From Bacteroidales bacterium (GTDB lineage: Bacteria > Bacteroidota > Bacteroidia > Bacteroidales > P3): DNA of 64,000 bases. Below, in pieces: positions 1 through 6,721 of this stretch. The stretch is from NCBI GenBank assembly GCA_024685285.1, contig JAIKVZ010000033.1:1-64000 (forward strand). Reading direction: 5' to 3'. Every line of letters begins with the position of its first letter. The first letter of the stretch is position 1. The notes under the pieces are model-generated. The model did no database searches. It was not told the origin of the DNA and worked only from the letters and a program-made list of their open reading frames with translations. Both the position numbers and the translations under genes were made by a program.

Positions 1-1
1 G

Positions 2-802
2 TTCCACACAATCTTCAATGTGGGCAACACCATCATCCTCGCCTTCTTCATTCCCCAGATTCTGAAGGTGGTGGATTGGATGGTGAAGACCCCCGTGGAG
101 GATTCCGAGGACGAGTTCCGCCTCACCTACATCGAAGGCAATTGGCTCTCCACCGCCGAGCTCAACCTGCAGAGCGCCAAGAGCGAAATCGAGGAATTCT
201 CCAAACGGGTACTGCGTATGTACACCTTCCTGCCGGCTCTGCGCACCGCCAAGAAGGATGATGAGTTTGAAACTACCATGGACCGCATAGCCAAATATGA
301 GGGCATCACCGACCGCATGGAGATGGAAATATCGAAGTTCCTCACCAAGGTTGCAAGCGGCGACATCAGTGCGCACGCCTCCGAGCGCACAAGCTCTATG
401 TTGCGCATCATAGACAACCTCGAGTCCATAGGCGACACAATATATCAGATAGCTATGACGCGCAAGAACAAACGCGAGGACGCTGTGCACTTTGACGACA
501 CCCTCAACGCCAACCTCGAACAGATGAGAGACCTTGTGCAAAAAGCTCTCGACGTCATGGACAGCAACCTGCACGACTACGACCACGTCGACCTCGACGC
601 CGCCTACAAGGCCGAACACGAAATCAACCAGTTCCGCGACCGTCTGCGCTCACAGCACCTCAACGCCCTCAAACTCGGTGTATACGACTACGCCATAGGC
701 AATGCCTATTCGAGCCTCTACGCCCTGTACGAGAAATTGGGCGATTATGTCATCAATGTGTCGGAAGCTATCGACGGCAGCCGTAAACATCAGGACGACT
801 GA
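2..802 (+). CDS. Na+/phosphate cotransporter family protein, C-terminal part
   Basis: The reading frame is open from base 2, so the start lies left of the window and 266 residues remain. A short hydrophobic stretch (NTIILAFFIPQIL) looks like the last membrane helix of a Na/Pi-cotransporter II-type permease. It is followed by about 200 charged, helical residues that resemble a cytoplasmic PhoU-like domain, with repeated helices such as TDRMEMEISKFLTKV and a C-terminal SLYALYEKLGDYVINV. In this family the membrane part moves phosphate with sodium, and the PhoU-like tail is thought to regulate it. The gene converges on the symporter at 896-2371; a G-rich repeat lies between them. The family call rests on the tail plus one helix only. 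Confidence 0.75.
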   Translation, partial: FHTIFNVGNTIILAFFIPQILKVVDWMVKTPVEDSEDEFRLTYIEGNWLSTAELNLQSAKSEIEEFSKRVLRMYTFLPALRTAKKDDEFETTMDRIAKYEGITDRMEMEISKFLTKVASGDISAHASERTSSMLRIIDNLESIGDTIYQIAMTRKNKREDAVHFDDTLNANLEQMRDLVQKALDVMDSNLHDYDHVDLDAAYKAEHEINQFRDRLRSQHLNALKLGVYDYAIGNAYSSLYALYEKLGDYVINVSEAIDGSRKHQDD

Positions 803-804
803 TT

Positions 805-846
805 GTTAGTCGGGTTGGGTTCGGGTTGAGGTCGGGTTAGGTTCGG
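805..846 (+). repeat. G-rich convergent-junction repeat, copy 1
   Basis: The sequence starts with GTTAGTCGGGTTGGGTTCGG, then GTTGAGGTCGGGTTAGGTTC and GG. It begins two bases after the stop of the Na/Pi gene and ends before the stop of the minus-strand symporter. It is the most divergent of six related copies, with the GGGTT-containing units in a different order, but it keeps four GGG tracts. Confidence 0.7.
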
Positions 847-895
847 ACAGCCCTTGCAAATCAACGCTTTATAGGCGGTCATTTCCCGACGAAAG

Positions 896-2371
896 TCAAT
901 GTTTGGCCCCTCTGTAGCCCGTTGCCATTGTCACCCCGGCGGCGGCCAAACCCCAGTACATCGGGTCGGCAGGCAGGTTCAACAGCCCCGCTATCAGCAT
1001 TGTGGCGGTGCCTAACACCATTGATAGGCGTACTGCCCGTGCGTTGAAACGTCCCGGCAGCCACAGCGCCGCGCTGAGCGGCAGCAGCAGCGCGGCGGCC
1101 CTAAGTCCCAGCGAAAGGAAACCCAAATCGTTCAAGAAGGCACCGCTTACAAAGTGTGCAGCCACAATGCCTGCAATCAGCAGTCCCACAATCGAGAGCC
1201 TCGTTGCCGTCAATGTGCTGCGATCGGTGCGTGGGCGGAGCACGTCGCGCGTCAGTATGGTGGCGGCCCCCAGCACCAATCCGCTGCCGCAGCCCAGAAT
1301 GTTGACCAGCAGCGTACCCAATGCCACACCGCCAAACCATGCCGGCAGATGGGCTGTGATGAATGTTGGGAAGGCCTGCAGCGAGTTGCCCAGAACCCCT
1401 GCGCCGGTAGGCAGCGGCACTCCGTCGGCCTGCAGGGCCGCAGCCTCGGCGGAGGTTATGTAGTGGCCGCGCATATAGAGTCCCACCAAGGTGCAGGCAG
1501 CTCCGATGAGAGGGATGAGCATGGCGCAGTATATGGCTCCGCGGCGTGCTTTGGCAGTGGTGGAGGCCGAGAGGACGGCCTGGGCGTAGGTTTGCGTACA
1601 CACTACGCCTAACGTCAGTGAGATGCAGCCGCCTATGTCTTTCAGAGGCCCTCGGGCTATGAGGTTCGAGTAGCGGCGGTGCACGCTCTCTGCTGTGTCA
1701 AGGCCGTTGAGGTCGGCTATATGCGGGTTGGTGTACATCTGTTCTATGCTTTGTTGCAGGCCTGCGAGCCCGTTGCCCAGTCGCCACACGGCTATGCCTG
1801 CCACCAACGAGCTGACATATAGCAGCACCAACTTGGCTATGCCGCTGGCGCCGGCACTCCTAATGCCGCCAACGAGCACCAAGGCCGCTATCAACGTTGC
1901 GCCTATGGCCAGCGCTGCTATGGTGGGTAGGCCGAAAAGGCTGGTTATCATGGCGGCCGATGAGAGCAGCTGCGAGGTTATACTTATAAATATTCCTGCC
2001 AGAAATAGCACGGAGCCCAACGTTTCGGCACGTGGGCCGTACTCGCGGCGCACCATCTCCATTATGGTGTTGCATCCGCTGCGGCGCAGTGGGCCGGCAT
2101 AGGCCAGACCCAGCAGCAAGGCCCCCAAGGCAGCTCCGATGGTAAACCACCATGCCGACAGACCGTAGCTGAATGCCAGCTGCGCTGTGCCTATGGTCGA
2201 CTGGCCGCCGACCAACGTGCCCAGTATGGCACCACACACCATCCAACTGCCGGCCTTGCCGCCGGTGGTGAAGCTGTGAGCGTCCCTCACGCGGCGGCCA
2301 GCTGCCACGCTCACCGCCACCAACAAGGCCACGGTGAGCAGAATGCCCGCGATATGTATAGTAGTCAGCAT
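896..2371 (-). CDS. Sodium:solute symporter (SSS family)
   Basis: The 491-residue protein is hydrophobic throughout, with roughly a dozen membrane helices, as expected for the SSS family (usual length 450-550). The N-terminal region contains SWMVCGAILGTLVGGQSTIG and FSYGLSAWWFTIGAALGALL, typical of the first helices around the sodium and substrate sites of the LeuT fold. It should take up an organic solute with sodium at the inner membrane; the substrate cannot be read from the sequence. It is a single-gene unit with its own perfect Bacteroidetes promoter upstream (2404-2434) and converges with the Na/Pi gene. Confidence 0.85.
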   Translation of the reverse strand: MLTTIHIAGILLTVALLVAVSVAAGRRVRDAHSFTTGGKAGSWMVCGAILGTLVGGQSTIGTAQLAFSYGLSAWWFTIGAALGALLLGLAYAGPLRRSGCNTIMEMVRREYGPRAETLGSVLFLAGIFISITSQLLSSAAMITSLFGLPTIAALAIGATLIAALVLVGGIRSAGASGIAKLVLLYVSSLVAGIAVWRLGNGLAGLQQSIEQMYTNPHIADLNGLDTAESVHRRYSNLIARGPLKDIGGCISLTLGVVCTQTYAQAVLSASTTAKARRGAIYCAMLIPLIGAACTLVGLYMRGHYITSAEAAALQADGVPLPTGAGVLGNSLQAFPTFITAHLPAWFGGVALGTLLVNILGCGSGLVLGAATILTRDVLRPRTDRSTLTATRLSIVGLLIAGIVAAHFVSGAFLNDLGFLSLGLRAAALLLPLSAALWLPGRFNARAVRLSMVLGTATMLIAGLLNLPADPMYWGLAAAGVTMATGYRGAKH

Positions 2372-2403
2372 GGTACGTCGGTTTTCAAAAAAACTTCCGT
2401 CTG

Positions 2404-2434
2404 CAAAGATACAAAATTTCTGCCGTCAGGCAAA
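2404..2434 (-). promoter_or_regulatory. Promoter of the SSS symporter
   Basis: On the minus strand TTTG (2434-2431) is followed by exactly 19 bases and TATCTTTG (2411-2404). This matches the Bacteroidetes primary-sigma consensus and lies about 35 bases upstream of the symporter ATG at 2371. Confidence 0.8.
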
Positions 2435-2458
2435 ATAAAAATTCATGTCCCGGTATTG

Positions 2459-2495
2459 CAAAAAACGAGAGGGGCCGCTTGTGTGCGACCCCTCT
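2459..2495 (-). terminator. Terminator of the ior operon
   Basis: The arms AGAGGGG (2468-2474) and CCCCTCT (2489-2495) form a GC-rich hairpin. On the minus strand it is followed by a run of six T. It lies just past the stop of the DUF4332 gene, so it ends the iorA-iorB-DUF4332 transcript. Confidence 0.75.
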
Positions 2496-2521
2496 GCATG
2501 TTTGGTATGGGCTATGGCTCA

Positions 2522-2929
2522 TTAGTATTTCACCATGGGCTCCATCTCCTTGGCCTGGGCAACCATTTTCTCTATCTCTTTGACAGAGGGTATGCGGTTG
2601 CAGAGGTTCTTTTCGGCGTTTACGGCCTCCATCTTGGCGCGGAGGTTGGCGGGCACGCGGTGGCGGAACTCTTTGATGGTGTCGACGCCGGCGGCTTCGA
2701 GCAGCTCTGAGAATTGCCCGGCCACGCCTTTAATGCGGAACAGGTCGGCATGGTTGGTCCAACGCAGGATGAGTTTCTCGCTTATGCCGGTGGCTTCGGC
2801 CGTTTTGCGGCGGCCGCTTTTGGTTGCGCAACGGGCAAGCAGGTCGTCGGTGGTTTTCACACCAGCCTCTTTGAGCTTGGCGGCGTAAGTGGCGCCAATG
2901 CCTTCAATGTCAATGATTTTGTGTGCCAT
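2522..2929 (-). CDS. DUF4332-like helix-hairpin-helix protein
   Basis: This 135-residue soluble protein begins with IDIEGIGATYAAKLKEAGV, a helix-hairpin-helix motif of the kind found in DUF4332 proteins. A second HhH-like segment (LFRIKGVAGQFSELLEAAGV) starts near residue 63. Such pairs usually bind DNA backbone or act as a protein-interaction module; the actual function is unknown. It is the last gene of a minus-strand operon, 33 bases after iorB, and a terminator follows. Its link to the oxidoreductase is positional only. Confidence 0.7.
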   Translation of the reverse strand: MAHKIIDIEGIGATYAAKLKEAGVKTTDDLLARCATKSGRRKTAEATGISEKLILRWTNHADLFRIKGVAGQFSELLEAAGVDTIKEFRHRVPANLRAKMEAVNAEKNLCNRIPSVKEIEKMVAQAKEMEPMVKY

Positions 2930-2962
2930 GATGATAATATTGTTTTGTTGTATAGGTTGGCG

Positions 2963-3526
2963 TTACTTGGCATCGCGGCCAGCGCGTATGGCCTTGATGT
3001 TTGTCTCTACCACGGTGTCGCCCTTGCGGCCAAAGATGGCCTTGATGGCTTTCTCCAACTCGTCGAAAGCAATCTCGAGGTAAGGGGCGGCGGCTCCGAG
3101 AAGTACCATGTTGCCGCGGGCGTTGAGCTCCTTGGCAATGGCGTTGGCGTTGAAGCTGACGCACTTCTTAAGCTTTGCCAACTCGGCGTTTACCTTCTCG
3201 ATGTCGGGATAGTTGGTAATATTGACAAACGGGTCGCTGTTGGTGATGACAACACCGTCGGGGGCCAGGAAGGTCAGGTAGCGCAGGGCTTCCATGGGTT
3301 CAGAGCTGAGTATAATGTCGGCCTTGCCTTCGGGTATAACGTCGGCAAATATGGGGTCGCTGCTGACACGCAGGTGGCTGAACACGCTACCACCGCGCTG
3401 ACTCATGCCGTGGATTTCGCTCTGCTTGACGTTGAGGCCGAGGTTGAGGGCGGCATCGCTGATGATTTTGGCCACGGAGACAATGCCGTCGCCGCCTACG
3501 CCGCAAAGTATGATGTCTTTTTTCAT
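2963..3526 (-). CDS. iorB: Indolepyruvate ferredoxin oxidoreductase, beta subunit
   Basis: The 187-residue protein matches the gamma-type domain of 2-oxoacid:ferredoxin oxidoreductases. It begins DIILCGVGGDGIVSVAKII, the glycine-rich motif of that domain, and continues with KQSEIHGMSQRGGSVFSHLR, a hallmark of IorB. With IorA it oxidatively decarboxylates aryl pyruvates (indolepyruvate, phenylpyruvate) to aryl acetyl-CoA and reduces ferredoxin. It lies 15 bases downstream of iorA, consistent with one transcript and stoichiometric synthesis. The length is normal for the family. Confidence 0.9.
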   Translation of the reverse strand: MKKDIILCGVGGDGIVSVAKIISDAALNLGLNVKQSEIHGMSQRGGSVFSHLRVSSDPIFADVIPEGKADIILSSEPMEALRYLTFLAPDGVVITNSDPFVNITNYPDIEKVNAELAKLKKCVSFNANAIAKELNARGNMVLLGAAAPYLEIAFDELEKAIKAIFGRKGDTVVETNIKAIRAGRDAK

Positions 3527-3541
3527 TGTTGTTTTCCTTTC

Positions 3542-5128
3542 TTATTTGTTAGCTGCAATACGTTTCTTGTTCTCGACAATGCAGACGCGCTGCGGTATGA
3601 TGACGCTCACGCCGTTGTAGGCAATCTCCTCTTCAAGGATCTTGACAAACTCGTCGTGGTTCTTCTTCAGCGGCACGATGGTGCGTATGTGGTCTGGATC
3701 GACACCGAGCCCCTTGCAGATATTGAAGAGCTTCTGGTTGGCGCTCGAGGGCTGGCCACCGGTCATGGCGGTGATGTCGTTGTCGAGTATCATAATTATT
3801 ACGTTGGCTTTCTCGTTCACGCAGTCGAGCAGGCCGGTCATGCCGCTGTGGCCGAAGGTACCGTCGCCTATGACGCCGATGGCAGGGAATATGCCCATTT
3901 CGGCGGCACCCTTGGCCATGGTAACGCTGGCACCCATGCACACGGTGGTATTGATGGCACCCATATTGAAACCGAGGGTGTAGCATCCGATGTCACCGAA
4001 TACGCGGCCGTTGGGATATTTCTTCATAACGTCGATAACGGCCTCATAGCTGTCGATATGAGGGCAGCCTACGCATAGAGCCGGTGGGCGGTTGGTAACC
4101 ACCTCGGGTACATCTGGACCTTTGGGCATGGGTTTGCCAAGAGCTATGGCCACCTTCTCGGCGTTGAGTTCGCCGTCGCGGCGTATGGTCTCGTCTATGC
4201 GGCCGTGCACGGGCTTGCCTTTGCCAAGGAAGCCTTTGATGTGCTCCTCTACAAACGGCTGGCCGTCTTCGAGCACCAATATCTCGCCAACCTCGTCATA
4301 GAGCTTGTTGAGCATATTGTAAGGCAGAGGGTACTGGGTTATTTTAACCACAGGGTAGGGGCATTTGCCGCCGGGGAAGTTCTCCTGCAGGTAGTTGAAA
4401 GCTATACCGGTGGTGATGATGCCGCGGCTCTTGTCAGTGCCCGGGATGTACTGGTTGTAGCCGCTCTCTTCAGAAGCTTTGGTGAATGCGGGCTGTTTGT
4501 CGATGAGGTCGCGGTAGAGACGCTTGGCGTTGACAGGCAGCAGCACGTAGCTCTTCGGGTCGCTGGGGCTCGAAAGTGGGTTCTGCTGGCGTACGGCTTT
4601 ACGCTCAACGCCGGCGCGGCTGTGGGCCAAGCGGGTGGGAATGCGCATGAGGATGGGGGTGCCCATCTGCTCGCTGAGCTCATAGCCATAGAAAACCATG
4701 TCGTATGCCTCCTGCTGGTTCGAGGGTTCGAGCATGGGTATCATGGCCCAGTGACCATAGTAGCGGCTGTCCTGCTCGTCCTGGCTGGAGAACATGCTGG
4801 GGTCGTCGGCCACTACGATGATAACACCCTTGGTGCCGATGATGGAGGCGTTCATGAAGGGGTCGCCGCAGACGTTGAGACCGACGTGCTTCATACAGGT
4901 CATGGCGCGTTTGCCGGCATAGGCCACGCCGATAGAGGCCTCGAGGGCGGTTTTCTCGTTGGCACACCAGTTGGCTACCACGCCCTGTTCCTTGGCCTGT
5001 TTGCTTTTCATCACATATTCGGTAATCTGGGTCGACGGGGTGCCGGGATAGCTGTTGATGGCGCTGCCGCCAGCATCAATAAATGCCTGTGCAATAGCCT
5101 CGTCGCCTAAAAGGAGAAGTTTTGACAT
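3542..5128 (-). CDS. iorA: Indolepyruvate ferredoxin oxidoreductase, alpha subunit (no ferredoxin tail)
   Basis: The 528-residue protein carries the pyrimidine-binding domain at the N-terminus (LLGDEAIAQAFIDAGGSAI, then SYPGTPSTQITEYV) and the thiamine diphosphate-binding domain after ALCVGCPHIDSYEAVIDVMK near residue 355 (GDIGCYTLGF, GDGTFGHSGMTGLLD). Classical IorA is about 600 residues and ends in a two-cluster ferredoxin domain with CxxCxxC motifs. Here the protein stops at RVCIVENKKRIAANK with no such motif, so electrons must leave by another route or a separate ferredoxin. It is the first gene of the ior operon, with a promoter at 5171-5199. Confidence 0.9.
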   Translation of the reverse strand: MSKLLLLGDEAIAQAFIDAGGSAINSYPGTPSTQITEYVMKSKQAKEQGVVANWCANEKTALEASIGVAYAGKRAMTCMKHVGLNVCGDPFMNASIIGTKGVIIVVADDPSMFSSQDEQDSRYYGHWAMIPMLEPSNQQEAYDMVFYGYELSEQMGTPILMRIPTRLAHSRAGVERKAVRQQNPLSSPSDPKSYVLLPVNAKRLYRDLIDKQPAFTKASEESGYNQYIPGTDKSRGIITTGIAFNYLQENFPGGKCPYPVVKITQYPLPYNMLNKLYDEVGEILVLEDGQPFVEEHIKGFLGKGKPVHGRIDETIRRDGELNAEKVAIALGKPMPKGPDVPEVVTNRPPALCVGCPHIDSYEAVIDVMKKYPNGRVFGDIGCYTLGFNMGAINTTVCMGASVTMAKGAAEMGIFPAIGVIGDGTFGHSGMTGLLDCVNEKANVIIMILDNDITAMTGGQPSSANQKLFNICKGLGVDPDHIRTIVPLKKNHDEFVKILEEEIAYNGVSVIIPQRVCIVENKKRIAANK

Positions 5129-5170
5129 AACGTATGTATTTTGTTAGATTTTAATTAATTTTAATTGGTG

Positions 5171-5199
5171 CAAAGATAATAAAAATTTCCGAATGTCAA
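5171..5199 (-). promoter_or_regulatory. Promoter of the ior operon
   Basis: On the minus strand TATCTTTG (5178-5171) forms the -7 element, with TTG (5199-5197) 18 bases upstream as a -33 element. The ATG of iorA is at 5128, giving a leader of about 35 bases. The surrounding 170 bases are very AT-rich. Confidence 0.65.
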
Positions 5200-5300
5200 T
5201 AAAATATTTATAAAACACTGGAAATCAATTAATATTTATTACATAAATTACAAAAAATGCAGACGACGGGACATCATATCACCGCGTTTTTGTATGGAAT

Positions 5301-5888
5301 TTATTTCCAACGAAGGGTCTCAATGAGGTGATTGACGTCGGTTTGCAGATAGTTTAGCACCGGGGCGAGGGAATCGTTGTTGGGACTTTCGTTGATGTAT
5401 AGGGCTCCGCGCAGGAAATGTCGCACGCTGTCGGTGGCCCAGAATTGGTATGTTGAAGCCACTTTGTTGCCTTTGATGTGGTATGTGGTGGCATACACAT
5501 GGTGCTCTGGGTCGGCATACTGCTGCTCCTCCACGCCTGACGAGAAGTCGAAATGCTGTTCCAGCAGACGGTAGGCGGTGTCAACTTGGCCTTTAAGGTC
5601 GTCGGGTTTGTCGAGGCGGCGATAGGTGAGGAACACAACTCCGTTTTGTTCGGGGTAGGTTACGTCCGCCCAGCATTCCTGCCGGCTATTCTGTTTAATA
5701 ACAATCTGACTATGTGAGTTCTGACTAAACGAGAAAGGTAGAACTGCTGTGTCAAGCGTTGAGTAACTTGCCTCAGGGAGGTCTATACGTATGTAGGCTG
5801 TTGGCTTCGGGGTCGGTTTGCCGCCGTCGCCGCAGGCTGCCAGGAGCAATGCAGTCAAAATTGTTGGTAGTATAATCTTTTTATGCAT
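5301..5888 (-). CDS. gldD: Gliding motility/T9SS lipoprotein GldD
   Basis: The 195-residue protein has a lipoprotein signal peptide ending in LLLAACG, so Cys19 should be lipidated. It then shows the GldD signature of a proline-rich segment followed by AYIRIDLPEASYSTLD, and later HVYATTYHIKGNKVASTYQF and HFLRGALYINESPNNDSLAP. GldD is required for gliding and for T9SS function in Flavobacterium and persists in non-gliding Bacteroidetes that keep the secretion system. Three T9SS-type cargo proteins in this window (S8, C10 and the protein at 44378) fit. It is monocistronic. Confidence 0.85.
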   Translation of the reverse strand: MHKKIILPTILTALLLAACGDGGKPTPKPTAYIRIDLPEASYSTLDTAVLPFSFSQNSHSQIVIKQNSRQECWADVTYPEQNGVVFLTYRRLDKPDDLKGQVDTAYRLLEQHFDFSSGVEEQQYADPEHHVYATTYHIKGNKVASTYQFWATDSVRHFLRGALYINESPNNDSLAPVLNYLQTDVNHLIETLRWK

Positions 5889-5992
5889 AATCGTTTAACG
5901 TTTTTTTTTGCTAAAAATTGCGTAACAGGGGTAAATTTTCAATTTTTTGTTGTATTTTTGCATTTCAGATGAACTATTAAAACATTCACGCC

Positions 5993-6721
5993 ATGCAAGC
6001 CCTTTTGTTAGCTGCCGGGTTGGGAACCCGCCTCCGCCCCCTTACCAACGACCGTCCCAAAGCTCTTGTGGAGGTAGGCGGCATGACCTTACTGGAGCGT
6101 AACCTGTTGAATCTACGCTCCCAAGGGGTCGTAAGGGTTGTTGTCAATGTCCATCACTTTGCCGAACAGGTCGAGGCTTTTTTGGCAAGTCGCAGTTGGG
6201 GCATGGAGGTGATTGTCAGTGACGAGCGAGACCAATTGCTTGATACAGGTGGTGGTTTGAGCAAAGCCTCTCGCTACTTCGTTGATAGTATGAATATTGC
6301 GGTGCATAATGTCGATATTTTGTCAAATGTTCGTTTGCTTGACCTTGAGACAGAAATGATCACCACCGGCGCTGATGCGGTATTGGCAGTATGTAAACGT
6401 CAAACATCACGTTACCTGCTATTTAGCTCTGATGGTAATCTTGTGGGTTGGCACAATTCTGCCTCGGGCGAATATCTTTGGGTGAATGAGGCTATAAGCG
6501 ATTATAAATGTCTTGCTTTCAGCGGGATAAGTCTATATAATCCTTACCTTGTCAAGCAGTTGCCCCCGGCCGACCACCCATATCCGTTGATCCCGGCACT
6601 CTTGAATTTGGCTAAAAATCATACTATCAAATGTTTGGAACATCCATGCCAAGGGTGGCTCGATGTCGGCAAACCAGAAACATTGGCCGAGGCTAACTCT
6701 TTTATAGCAAGGTATTTATGA
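5993..6721 (+). CDS. NDP-sugar nucleotidyltransferase (MurU-like)
   Basis: The 242-residue protein opens with ALLLAAGLGTRLRPLTNDRP followed by KALVEVGG, the nucleotide-binding signature of sugar-1-phosphate nucleotidyltransferases. A conserved D..LDTGGGLSKA segment (from DQLLDTGGGL) and NVDILSN, with the metal-binding aspartate, follow. Length and order fit the short MurNAc-1-phosphate uridylyltransferase / mannose-1-phosphate guanylyltransferase group; the exact sugar is not determinable. A TATTTTTG -7 element lies at 5953-5960. Its stop overlaps the next start (ATGA at 6718), so the two are translationally coupled. Confidence 0.8.
   Translation: MQALLLAAGLGTRLRPLTNDRPKALVEVGGMTLLERNLLNLRSQGVVRVVVNVHHFAEQVEAFLASRSWGMEVIVSDERDQLLDTGGGLSKASRYFVDSMNIAVHNVDILSNVRLLDLETEMITTGADAVLAVCKRQTSRYLLFSSDGNLVGWHNSASGEYLWVNEAISDYKCLAFSGISLYNPYLVKQLPPADHPYPLIPALLNLAKNHTIKCLEHPCQGWLDVGKPETLAEANSFIARYL

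Noticed and set aside
2714-4078. 454-codon open frame on the plus strand
   Set aside because: It is antisense to the DUF4332 gene and the well-supported iorB and iorA genes and has no family resemblance; long antisense frames arise from GC-rich codon bias.
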